64,000 nt of DNA from Streptomyces malaysiense (GTDB taxonomy: Bacteria; Actinomycetota; Actinomycetes; Streptomycetales; Streptomycetaceae). Shown here in pieces: positions 26,484-34,570 of the stretch. The stretch spans positions 1 to 64,000 of the forward strand of contig NZ_LBDA02000004.1 of NCBI RefSeq assembly GCF_000980885.2, in the 5' to 3' direction. The position numbers were made by a program, and so were the translations under genes. A model generated the notes under the pieces. The model ran no database searches. It saw only the letters and a program-made list of their open reading frames with translations, and was not told the DNA's origin. How positions within the stretch are numbered: the stretch's first letter is position 1; each line of letters opens with the position of its first letter.

Positions 26484-29400
26484 ATGTCCGCGACCCTGCT
26501 CGCGCCGCAGCCCGACAGCCACGACGGAACTCCGGTCGTCGACGTCTCGGACGCTCCGACCGGCACACCGATCCTGAGGACCATGGACCTGGTCCGGCGG
26601 CACGGTCCCGTCCTCGTCCAGCGCCTGCACGGTCAGGACACCCTCCTCGTCAGCAGCCTGGAACTGGTCACCGAACTCTCCGACGAGCGACGGTTCGGGA
26701 AGGCTATCGGGCCCGCGCTGGAGAACGTGCGCGAGTTCACCCATGACGGCCTGTTCACCGCGTACGACGACGAACCCAACTGGGCCAAGGCGCACGACAT
26801 CCTGATGCCCGCCTTCGCGCTCGGCTCGATGCGTGCCTACCACCCGGTGATGCTGAAGGCGGCACGGCGGCTGATCGCATCCTGGGACGCCCGGTCCGCT
26901 GCCGGTACGCCGGTCGACGTGTCCGACGACATGACCCGGATGACCCTGGACACCATCGGACTGGCCGGCTTCGGATTCGACTTCGAGTCCTTCGACCGCG
27001 CTGAGCCGCACCCCTTCGTCGAGGCCCTGGTGCGCGCCCTGCGCTGGTCGATGACCAAGCTCAGCCGCGAACCGGGCGCCGACCACACGGAGGCCGACGA
27101 GGCGTTCCGCGCCGACGCGGACTTCCTGGCCTCCGTCGTGGACGACGTGATCGCGGCGCGCACCGCTCCGGGCGCGGCGGCCCCCGAGGACGAAGACCTC
27201 CTGGGCCTCATGCTGAACGCCACCCACCCCTGCGACGGCACCACCCTCGACCTGGAGAACATCCGCGACCAGGTCATCACCTTCCTGATCGCCGGCCACG
27301 AGACCACCTCCGGCACGATGTCCTTCGCGCTGTACAACCTGGTCAAGCACCCGGCCGTGCTGCGCATGGTGCAGCGTGAGGTGGACGGACTGTGGGGCGA
27401 CGAGAAGGACCCCGAGCCGGCCTTCGAGGACATCGGCCGCCTGCGGTACACCCGCCAGGTGCTCAACGAGACGCTCCGCATGTTCCCGCCGGCTCCCCAG
27501 TTCGCGCGACGGGCGCGCCACGACACCCACCTGGGCGGCATCCCGATGCGGGCAGGGCAGTGGGCGGCCGTGGTGACGCCCATGCTGCACCGGGACCCGG
27601 CCTGGGGCGACAACCCCGAACTGTTCGACCCCGCCCGCTTCACCCCCGAAGCGGAGGCGGCCCGCTCCCCGCACGCCTTCAAGCCGTTCGGCACCGGCGA
27701 ACGCGCCTGCATCGGACGGCAGTTCGCCCTGCACGAGGCCACCCTGCTGCTCGCCCTGCTGGTCCACCGCTACCGGCTGCTCGACCACGCCGACTACAGC
27801 CTGAACCTCAAGCAGGCCCTCACCATCAAGCCCGAGGGCTTCACCCTTACCCTCGCCCCGCGCACCGCGGCCGACCGCGACGCCGCCCGCGCGGCCCTGC
27901 CCGCGTTCTCCGCCGCGTCCGCCGACGAGACGCCGGCGGACAGCGGCGGTCTGCCCACCCGGGTCCGGCAGGGCACCGGACTCCTGCTGCTGCACGGCTC
28001 CAACTACGGCACCTGCCGCGACTTCTCGAACCAACTGGCCGACACCGCCGCCGAGATCGGCTGCGACACCGTCGTGGCCCCGCTCGACGCCCACGCCGGC
28101 GCCCTGCCCACCGACCGGCCCGTCGTCATCGTCGCCGCCTCGTACAACGGGCAGCCCACCGACGACGCGGCCGCCTTCGTCCAGTGGCTGGAGAGCGCCG
28201 GACCCGGTGCCGCCGACGGCGTCACCTACGCCGTCCTCGGCGTCGGCGACCGCAACTGGTCGGCCACCTACCAGCGCGTCCCCACCCTCGTCGACGACCG
28301 GCTCGCAGCCCTCGGCGGCACCCGGCTGACCGAGCGCGCCGAAGGCGACGCCGCCGGTGACCTGGCCGGCGCGGTCAGGACGTTCACCGGCACCCTGCGC
28401 ACCGCTCTCCTCGAAGAGTACGGCGACCCGGCCACCGTCGGTGCCGCTGCCGAGGCGGCCTCCGAGGCACCGGGGTACACCGTCACCGAGGTCACCGGGG
28501 ACGCTCTGGACGCGCTCGCCACGCGGCACGGCATGACGGCCATGACCGTCACCGAGACCGGCAGCCTCACCCGGCCCGGCCACCCGCGCGCCAAGCGCTT
28601 CGTGCGCCTGGCCCTGCCCCAGGGGGCGACCTATCGCACCGCGGACCACTTCACCGTGCTCCCGGCCAACGCCCCGGCCCTCGTCGAACGTGCCGTCCGT
28701 GTCCTGCGGGTGAACCCGGACACCGTCCTCAACATCGCCGCGCGCCGCCCGCGCCGCGACGGCATCGCCGTCGACCGCCCGGTCACCGTGCGCGAACTGC
28801 TCACCCGGTACGTCGAACTGCAGGACCGCCCGACCGCCGCCCAGCTGACCGTCCTGGCCGAGCTCAACCCCTGCCCGCCCGAGCGTAAGGCCCTGCGGGC
28901 CCTGGCCGACGACGCCGAGGCCCTCGCCGCCGACCACCGCGGCCTCCTCGACGTCATCGAGGATCACCCCGCCCTCGGCGAGTCCCTGACCTGGCCGGTG
29001 CTGTTGGACCTGCTGCCGCCGGTCCGCCCGCGCCACTACTCGGTGTCCTCCTCGCCCGCCGGCGACCCGCACCACGTCGACCTGATGGTGTCCCTCCTCC
29101 AGGCCCCCGCGCGCTCGGGTCGCGGCACCTTCCGCGGCACCGGTTCGGGATACCTGAACGCCGTGCGCCCCGGAGACACCGTGTACGCCCGGATCCAGCC
29201 GTGCCGGGAGGCCTTCCGGATCGACCCCGACGCCGCGACCCCGGTGATCATGATCGCGGCCGGCACCGGTCTCGCCCCCTTCCGGGGCGCCATCGCCGAC
29301 CGGCTCGCCCACGCGGCGCAGGGCGGCGAACTCGCCCCGGCGCTCTGCTACTTCGGCTGCGATGCCCCCGACGCCGACTACCTGCACGGCGAGGAGCTGC

Positions 29401-29705
29401 GCTCCGCCGAACTCGCCGGCGTGGTGCGGATGCGTCCGGCCTTCAGCGAGGCGCCCGTCGACGGCCGGATGTTCGTCCAGCACCGCATCGCGGCCGAGGC
29501 CGACGAGGTGTGGCAGCTGCTCGGCGCCGGGGCCAAGGTCTACGTCTGCGGTGACGGCAGCCGGATGGCCCCGGGCGTGTGCGACGCCTTCCGCGCCATC
29601 TACACGGAACGCACGCCCGGTGCCGACGCCGCCGACGCCGCCGCGTGGCTCGACTCGCTGATCGCCGGCGGACGCTACGTCCAGGACGTCTACGCGGCCG
29701 GCTGA
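26484..29705 (+). CDS. Self-sufficient cytochrome P450 / NADPH-P450 reductase fusion, CYP102 (P450-BM3) type
   Basis: A 1073-residue single-chain monooxygenase, close in length to P450-BM3. Residues of about 20-470 are the P450 domain: I-helix LIAGHETTSG, ExxR in NETLRMFPPAP, and heme ligand Cys409 in FGTGERACIGRQ. From about 495 a flavodoxin-like FMN domain begins (LLLLHGSNYGTCRDFSNQLA), followed by FAD/NADPH domains (RPRHYSVSSSP, VIMIAAGTGLAPFRGA, VYVCGDGSRMAPGV). CYP102 enzymes hydroxylate medium and long fatty acids near the omega end with NADPH and oxygen, in the cytoplasm and without separate redox partners. It is divergent from a PAS-LuxR regulator and stands alone on its strand. The CYP102 subfamily cannot be assigned by eye. 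Confidence 0.95.
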   Translation: MSATLLAPQPDSHDGTPVVDVSDAPTGTPILRTMDLVRRHGPVLVQRLHGQDTLLVSSLELVTELSDERRFGKAIGPALENVREFTHDGLFTAYDDEPNWAKAHDILMPAFALGSMRAYHPVMLKAARRLIASWDARSAAGTPVDVSDDMTRMTLDTIGLAGFGFDFESFDRAEPHPFVEALVRALRWSMTKLSREPGADHTEADEAFRADADFLASVVDDVIAARTAPGAAAPEDEDLLGLMLNATHPCDGTTLDLENIRDQVITFLIAGHETTSGTMSFALYNLVKHPAVLRMVQREVDGLWGDEKDPEPAFEDIGRLRYTRQVLNETLRMFPPAPQFARRARHDTHLGGIPMRAGQWAAVVTPMLHRDPAWGDNPELFDPARFTPEAEAARSPHAFKPFGTGERACIGRQFALHEATLLLALLVHRYRLLDHADYSLNLKQALTIKPEGFTLTLAPRTAADRDAARAALPAFSAASADETPADSGGLPTRVRQGTGLLLLHGSNYGTCRDFSNQLADTAAEIGCDTVVAPLDAHAGALPTDRPVVIVAASYNGQPTDDAAAFVQWLESAGPGAADGVTYAVLGVGDRNWSATYQRVPTLVDDRLAALGGTRLTERAEGDAAGDLAGAVRTFTGTLRTALLEEYGDPATVGAAAEAASEAPGYTVTEVTGDALDALATRHGMTAMTVTETGSLTRPGHPRAKRFVRLALPQGATYRTADHFTVLPANAPALVERAVRVLRVNPDTVLNIAARRPRRDGIAVDRPVTVRELLTRYVELQDRPTAAQLTVLAELNPCPPERKALRALADDAEALAADHRGLLDVIEDHPALGESLTWPVLLDLLPPVRPRHYSVSSSPAGDPHHVDLMVSLLQAPARSGRGTFRGTGSGYLNAVRPGDTVYARIQPCREAFRIDPDAATPVIMIAAGTGLAPFRGAIADRLAHAAQGGELAPALCYFGCDAPDADYLHGEELRSAELAGVVRMRPAFSEAPVDGRMFVQHRIAAEADEVWQLLGAGAKVYVCGDGSRMAPGVCDAFRAIYTERTPGADAADAAAWLDSLIAGGRYVQDVYAAG

Positions 29706-29813
29706 GCCGTGCCGCGGCGGGCCGACGGCGTGTCCGGGCGCGGCACGCGGCAGGAGACCGCACGCCCGGCGTGTGCCGACGGGGGGCCGAGGGCGGGCGC
29801 CGTCCGCCTGGTG

Positions 29814-31037
29814 CTACGGCGAGGTGGGCGGGTGCGGGGAGCGCAACACGAGCAGGGTGATCTCGCTGGGCGCGAAGACACGGAACGGCGGGCCCCAGAA
29901 ACCGGTGCCGCGGCTGGTGTAGAGGAGGGTGCGGGCGCCGTGGCGGCTGAGGCCGGCGAGGGCCGGCTGGTCGATGCGGACCAGGTGGTGGAAGGGCCAG
30001 ATCTGGCCGCCGTGAGTGTGGCCGGAGAGCTGGAGGTCGATGCCGGCGGCTGCCGCCCGGTCGACGAACTTCGGCTGGTGCGCCAGGAGCAGGACGGGCA
30101 GGTCGGGGTCGGCGCCGTCCAACGCTCCGGCGAGATGGGCGCGGTGGCCCGCCAGACCGGAGGACTCGGCGGTGACGTCGTCCACGCCGGCGACCACGAG
30201 GGTGTCGCCGCCGCGTTCGAGCAGCAGGTGGCGGTTGCGCAGCGGCTCCCAGCCCAGCTCGTCCATCAGGTCGACCCAGCCCTGGGCCTCGCTGTAGTAC
30301 TCGTGGTTGCCGGTGACGTACACCCGGGCCCGGGTGGCCCGCACGGTACCGAGCGGTGCGGCCTGGGCGCGGCGGCGTTCGGCCGTACCGTCCGCGATGT
30401 CGCCGGTGTGGCAGACCAGGTCGGCTTCCAGGGTGTTCACGGTCTCGCACACCCGTGCCGACCAGCGGGCGCGGTCGAGGGGGCCGTAGTGGGTATCGGT
30501 GATGAGGGCGACGCGGAGGCCGTCCAACCCGGTGCCCAGCCGCGGGAGTCGCACGTCGAGCCGGCGCACCCGTGGCACACGGCGGGCCTCGGCGTATCCC
30601 CAGCCGAGCAGTACGGCGCTCACGCCTAGGACGGCCCAGGTGACGATTCGGGCCCGGTCCTCGCTCTCACCGACGCCGGCGACGGTCAGGGCGAGCCGCA
30701 GCACGACGCCCAGCAGAACGGACCAGGCGAACAGGACCCAGCTGGTGCCCAGCAGGGTGTCACCGACGATCGCGGCCCGGTCCCGCCGGCGCCGGCCGTG
30801 GCCGTGCGTCATCGCGAGCGGCATCCCGACGAGGCCGAGGACGAACAGGGCGGTGCCGGCCGGCGCGACGGGCGGTGGCCAGTGCTGGCCGGTGTACAGG
30901 AGCACCCAGCAGGGCACGGCCCACAACAGCACGGGGGCGATCAGGGGTATGCGGCGCATCAGGCGGTGCAGCAGCCGCCGCGGCGGCTGCTGCACCGCCG
31001 CACTCTCGGCGGGCCGGATGTCGCTGGTGTCGGTCAC
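29814..31037 (-). CDS. Membrane-anchored metallophosphoesterase
   Basis: A 407-residue protein with about four to five N-terminal membrane helices (residues 30-150) followed by a calcineurin-like phosphoesterase domain. The metal-binding motifs are in order: ITDTHYG, TGDIADG, VTGNHEYY, LLAHQP and LSGHTHGGQ. It resembles the YkuE/YaeI-type membrane phosphoesterases, some of which hydrolyse lipid-linked phosphates; the substrate here is unknown. Near the N-terminus (residues of about 14-26, AVQQPPRRLLHR) the coding DNA is a 38-bp perfect palindrome, listed separately. It stands alone on its strand. Confidence 0.9.
   Translation of the reverse strand: MTDTSDIRPAESAAVQQPPRRLLHRLMRRIPLIAPVLLWAVPCWVLLYTGQHWPPPVAPAGTALFVLGLVGMPLAMTHGHGRRRRDRAAIVGDTLLGTSWVLFAWSVLLGVVLRLALTVAGVGESEDRARIVTWAVLGVSAVLLGWGYAEARRVPRVRRLDVRLPRLGTGLDGLRVALITDTHYGPLDRARWSARVCETVNTLEADLVCHTGDIADGTAERRRAQAAPLGTVRATRARVYVTGNHEYYSEAQGWVDLMDELGWEPLRNRHLLLERGGDTLVVAGVDDVTAESSGLAGHRAHLAGALDGADPDLPVLLLAHQPKFVDRAAAAGIDLQLSGHTHGGQIWPFHHLVRIDQPALAGLSRHGARTLLYTSRGTGFWGPPFRVFAPSEITLLVLRSPHPPTSP
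30962..30999. repeat. 38-bp perfect palindrome inside the metallophosphoesterase gene
   Basis: Bases 30962-30999 read the same on both strands with no central spacer (19 bp per arm, centre CCGCGG). It lies about 40-75 bases after the start codon of the metallophosphoesterase and encodes AVQQPPRRLLHR in frame. The transcript could form a very stable hairpin early in the coding region, or the site could be bound by a dimeric protein. Confidence 0.95.
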
Positions 31038-31149
31038 GCTTCCCCTCCCTGGCCAGGCTGCGTCCCGCGCACTGTATCCGGTCCCCCTCGGGCCACCTGA
31101 ACGGCGTTGTCCGGGTCACCACGCCGGTACGCCCCCTGGGAGGGGCCCG

Positions 31150-31626
31150 TTGAAGGAGATCGATCCCACTCCCGCGGTCTTCCGCGAACTCGGCCGTGCC
31201 GCCGAGCGGTTACTCACCGCGGCCGCCACGCTGAGCGACGCAGCCGTAGCCGCCCCGTCCCGGCTGCCCGGCTGGACCCGCGCCCAGCGCCCAGGGACCT
31301 GCACCCCGCGCCGCATCCTCGTCATCCGGCTGCGCGAACCCGTCCTGCACCTGGTCGACCTGGACGTCGGTCACGAGGTCGCCGACATCCCGGCGGCCGC
31401 GGTCGGCATCGTCCTGGACGATGCCGTCGGTTCTCACGCCGAGGCCGAGAAGATGCCCGCCTGCACCCTGACCGACGCCGAGGGCGTGGAGTTCGCCCGG
31501 TTCGGCGGCGGCGGGCCCGTGGTCCGCGGAGCGCGGACGGAACTGCTCGCCTGGCTCAGCGGCCGCGACGACGGCGCCCGCCTCGACGCGCCCGACGGCC
31601 TGCCGGTGCTGCCGCCATGGATCTGA
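31150..31626 (+). pseudogene. Internally deleted mycothiol-dependent maleylpyruvate isomerase-like gene
   Basis: A 158-residue frame starting with TTG, six bases after GGGAGG. Its first 45 residues (FRELGRAAERLL, VAAPSRLPGWTR) match the N-terminus of the DinB-like mycothiol-dependent maleylpyruvate isomerase family, and its second half (IRLREPVLHLVDLDVGH onward) matches the later part with the C-terminal SCP2-like domain (ELLAWLSGRDDGARL). The middle, about 75-80 residues including the metal-binding His segment that normally follows PSRLPGWTRG, is missing; the junction reads AQRPGTCTPRRILV. The frame is kept, but catalysis should be lost. Full family members are about 230-250 residues. An expressed shortened protein cannot be excluded. 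Confidence 0.7.
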
Positions 31627-31740
31627 CCCGTCGGCAGGTGCCGCCCGGCCGCGGGCCGTCGGGGACCTCGGACGCGCGAACGGCGGCAGGAGCGCGGTCC
31701 TCGGCGGAAGACTGTCAGTGCCCGTTCGTAGGATCACCGC

Positions 31741-32277
31741 ATGTCTGATGCCTTCACCGTCCTGTGGACCCATGACACGTGCCGCGACCTGCGCAGAGCG
31801 GGCCGTGTGGGCGAGCGCCCGCCGGTCGCCTTCAGCGGTGTTCACTCCTCCCTGCCCGCGTGGACGGGCGCGCGCGGCGGGGACGATGTGTACGCGCTGC
31901 ACGTCAACCGGCGTGAGGTGTTCGTGGTGAGCCGGATGCGGGTGATCGACATGGGGCGGCGCGAGTGCTGCGGCACGGGGCCCGGAACGGGGGAGGGGCA
32001 GGCGCTTCCCGGGCACGGCGACTGGTCGATGCTCGGCGCCGGCGGCTGCGGTGCCATGCCGGTGCACGTGGACGCCACACCCGTACGTTTCGACGTACCG
32101 GTCCCCGGCGTACTGCTGGAGAGGCTGACCTGGCGTAACCGCCGGGGCCGGACCCGCGGTCTGAAGTACGTGGTCGACGGCCGTCTCGAACGCGCGGTCA
32201 GCCTCCAGGGCTTCTACCGCCTGACCACCGAGTCGGCCGACGAACTGGCCGCGGTCGTCGGCGGCGCCGCCTCCTGA
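31741..32277 (+). CDS. Conserved-looking hypothetical protein (178 aa)
   Basis: I do not recognise a family. The frame has typical streptomycete codon bias, an ATG with AGGAT six bases upstream, and no signal peptide or membrane segment. It contains a Gly-rich middle (SMLGAGGCGAMPV) and a basic stretch followed by a defined C-terminus (NRRGRTRGLKYVVDG, ERAVSLQGFYRLTTE), suggesting a small folded cytoplasmic protein. The neighbours are a broken isomerase gene upstream and the PRC-barrel operon downstream; neither indicates a role. Confidence 0.6.
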   Translation: MSDAFTVLWTHDTCRDLRRAGRVGERPPVAFSGVHSSLPAWTGARGGDDVYALHVNRREVFVVSRMRVIDMGRRECCGTGPGTGEGQALPGHGDWSMLGAGGCGAMPVHVDATPVRFDVPVPGVLLERLTWRNRRGRTRGLKYVVDGRLERAVSLQGFYRLTTESADELAAVVGGAAS

Positions 32278-32453
32278 GCACCGCCCCGGTGACGGCGCCG
32301 CGGGCGACCGCCGGGGCCCGAGGCGGATCCGGCGCCCTGGTGGGCGGCCCCCGGGGCGCCCAGCCAGCGGGGCGAAGGGTACGGCGAGGCGCCCGGGATG
32401 CATACCCGGCCCGGGGGTACATGGAGGGAACAACGGCAAGAAGGGGTGCGGAG

Positions 32454-32600
32454 ATGGAATGGTGGATCTGGCTCGTCATCGCTCTCGCGGCGGCCGCGGC
32501 CCTGGCCGTCTGCCTCCTCTCCGTCCAGGCACGGCGCCGCTCCGGCGGAGTCATCGCCCAGGGCCCCGGGCCGCGGGCCGGAGGAGGACGGCACTCGTGA
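32454..32600 (+). CDS. Small single-helix membrane protein (48 aa)
   Basis: A 48-residue protein beginning MEWWIWLVIALAAAAALAV, i.e. one membrane helix at the very N-terminus, followed by a short basic, Gly-rich cytoplasmic tail. The ATG at 32454 has GAAGGGG seven bases upstream. Its TGA overlaps the GTG of the first PRC-barrel gene (GTGA), so it is very probably translated in the same operon. The function is unknown; it may tether or accompany the PRC-barrel proteins. Confidence 0.72.
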   Translation: MEWWIWLVIALAAAAALAVCLLSVQARRRSGGVIAQGPGPRAGGGRHS

Positions 32601-33166
32601 CCGTGTACATGCGGGCCAGTGAGATCATCAAGAAACCCGTGGTCACTCTGGCTGGGGAGGCCATCGGTCAGGTGAAGGACCTGGTGTTCGACTCCTCGAC
32701 GGGCAGTATCCGATGCTTCACCCTGGCCGGGCGCGGGCTCCTCGCGGGCCCGCTCCACCGTGCGCTGCTGTGGGACAACGTGCACGGTCTGGGGCCGGAC
32801 GCCGTCATGGTGCGCGCGGACAGCGCGCTGGAGGAGGACGACACGGCCGCCCGGCCGGGCGACGGCGACCGGACCGGGGGCGATGTGCTGGGTGTCGCGC
32901 TGACGACCTGCGGCGGCCGGCGCCTGGGCGACATCACGGACGCGGTCGTCGCGATGGGCCGGGCGCCGGTGGTGGCGGGTTACGAGATCTCCACGGCCGA
33001 GCAGCGCCGCGTGCTGCTGCCGGTGGCCGGTCCCGTCACCGTCTCCGACGAGAGGGTGCTCGTCCCGGACGAGACCGCACGGTACGAAGCGGCTGACCTG
33101 GGAACGTTCGAGGAGGCCGCCGAGAACCTGCGCGGCAGCCTTCGCCGTGCTCCGAAGGAGGGGTGA
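32597..33166 (+). CDS. PRC-barrel domain protein
   Basis: A 189-residue cytoplasmic protein. The N-terminal half is a PRC-barrel (MRASEIIKKPVVTLAGEAIG, then GQVKDLVFDSSTGSIRCFTL), and a second, weaker PRC-like repeat follows (GRRLGDITDAVVAM). PRC-barrel domains are RNA- or protein-binding adaptors (as in RimM and photosynthetic reaction-centre subunit H). The GTG at 32597 overlaps the stop of the small membrane protein, and the next PRC-barrel gene starts four bases after its stop. Confidence 0.85.
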   Translation: MTVYMRASEIIKKPVVTLAGEAIGQVKDLVFDSSTGSIRCFTLAGRGLLAGPLHRALLWDNVHGLGPDAVMVRADSALEEDDTAARPGDGDRTGGDVLGVALTTCGGRRLGDITDAVVAMGRAPVVAGYEISTAEQRRVLLPVAGPVTVSDERVLVPDETARYEAADLGTFEEAAENLRGSLRRAPKEG

Positions 33167-33169
33167 GCG

Positions 33170-33610
33170 ATGTTGTTCAGCAGCGCCCAGGGCACGGCGG
33201 TCATGGACCTCACGACAGCGGAGACGATCGGGACGGTCTCCGCGTGCACCGTCACGCCGACGCCCGCCCGTGTCGCCGGGCTGCGGCTGAGGACCCGGGG
33301 CCGCGGACACCACACCCTCGACTGGAAGGACGTCCGGTCGTTCGGCCCGGACGCCGTCGCCGTCGAAGAGGCGGGCCGGATCAGGGACGAGAAGGACATC
33401 GGTCCCGGGGATCCCGCGCACGCGGCGCACGACCCCCTGGGAAAGCCGGTGCTGACCGAGACGGGTCTTTGCAAGGGCACCGTCGTCGACGTGGAATTCG
33501 ACGCACGATCCGGCCGCGTCGTCCACCTGCTGACCACCGAGCAGCGGATTCCCGGCGGCGAACTCCTCGGGGTCGGCGGCTACGCGGTCGTCGTCACGGC
33601 CCGGCCGTGA
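33170..33610 (+). CDS. PRC-barrel domain protein, second in operon
   Basis: A 146-residue protein with PRC-barrel-like halves (AVMDLTTAETIGTVSACTV; GKPVLTETGLCKGTVVDVEF; RVVHLLTTEQRIPGGELLGV). The ATG at 33170 is preceded by AAGGAGG. It is the third gene of a compact operon (membrane peptide, PRC, PRC). The function is unknown; paired PRC proteins suggest a structural or scaffolding complex. Confidence 0.82.
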   Translation: MLFSSAQGTAVMDLTTAETIGTVSACTVTPTPARVAGLRLRTRGRGHHTLDWKDVRSFGPDAVAVEEAGRIRDEKDIGPGDPAHAAHDPLGKPVLTETGLCKGTVVDVEFDARSGRVVHLLTTEQRIPGGELLGVGGYAVVVTARP

Positions 33611-33793
33611 CGGGAGGGATGCCCGTGGCCGACGCGAAGCCATGACGGCGCCGGTTGCTGTCCGGAAGCGGTTCGGGGCACGTGTGGATCGGCGCGTCCC
33701 CGGGCGGGAAATGCCTGGACGTCATGCCCGAAGGAACGCCGCTGTGACGGCCGGCACCACGTACGCACCGGTCGCCGCACCGGGCGCGCCCGC

Positions 33794-34350
33794 GTGACCT
33801 GGCGCGGAGCGCCCGAGGCACCACGGACCGGCCGGGGCGGCGGGATGCGCGGCAGGTGCGCCGCGGGCTGCCGCCCGTTCCTCCGGTCCGCCGTGCCGCT
33901 GTGCGGTGTCGGCGCGACCGGCCCGCTCATCGGCTGGGTGACGCTGACCACGACCCTGGGCCCGACGGCGTACCTGCTCCTCCACTCCGACCACATCAGC
34001 GCCCGTCTGCGCAACGCCTGACGGGCCATGCGTCGGCGGTGGCGAGCGGCCTCGCCTGCCTGGCGGCCTTCGGACTGTGGGATCACCCGTCGGTCGTGAG
34101 CCGGCACGGCGACACCGCCCGGCAGAGCGTCGCCCAGGCCCTGGCGGTGGGGCTGACCGTCTTCTTCCTCCATCTGGTCGACGCGCATCATCCGCCGGCC
34201 GCCGCCACCGCACTGCTGATCACCTCCGGAATCACCCGTCCCGGTCCACCGCTGTACGGCATGCTGACCGACCTGGCCCTCGTCCTGGTCCTCGCCCCTG
34301 TTCTGGCCAAGACCCTCCACGGCCCCTCCGGGGTCGACAGCGAGGGCTGA
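33794..34350 (+). pseudogene. HPP-family membrane protein gene with a frameshift
   Basis: Two adjacent frames together give one HPP-family integral membrane protein. Frame one (from GTG 33794) carries LIGWVTLTTTLGPTAYLLLH and stops at 34019-34021 right after SARLRNA. The second frame continues from the same point with LTGHASAVASGLACLAAFGL, the family motif DAHHPPAAATALLITSG and a final helix to 34350. In family members the RN-A and V/LTGHA segments are contiguous, so a single missing base near 34018 explains the break. The N-terminus also looks short. It is either a real pseudogene or a one-base sequencing error. Confidence 0.72.
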
Positions 34351-34480
34351 ACGCGAGGACAGGCAGCGCCGCGGCGTTCGTCCGAGGGGGCACCCCCGGG
34401 CCCGCGGGCGGGCGGGTCGATCTGCCGGACGGTGCCGCGCGGCGCAGAATCGTGATCGGACAGACCCGGCGGGACATCGA

Positions 34481-34530
34481 ACGCGCGATGGGCCGCGATG
34501 GGCCGCGAAGGTACGCGAAGGCACGCGAAG
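34481..34530 (+). repeat. Five tandem decamer repeats upstream of an MFS gene
   Basis: Five consecutive ten-base units (ACGCGCGATG, GGCCGCGATG, GGCCGCGAAG, GTACGCGAAG, GCACGCGAAG) share the core CGCGA(T/A)G at an exact ten-base period, about one turn of B-DNA. They end 40 bases before the MFS start codon at 34571. Such helically phased direct repeats can be cooperative protein-binding sites, or could affect leader RNA. Confidence 0.75.
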
Positions 34531-34570
34531 GGATCCGACACCGCCCGCCGCGACGAGGAACGGTGACGTC

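Noticed and set aside
30499..31149. Upstream extension of the maleylpyruvate isomerase-like frame
   Set aside because: This part is antisense to the metallophosphoesterase gene and unlike the family; the TTG at 31150 with GGGAGG upstream gives the family N-terminus.
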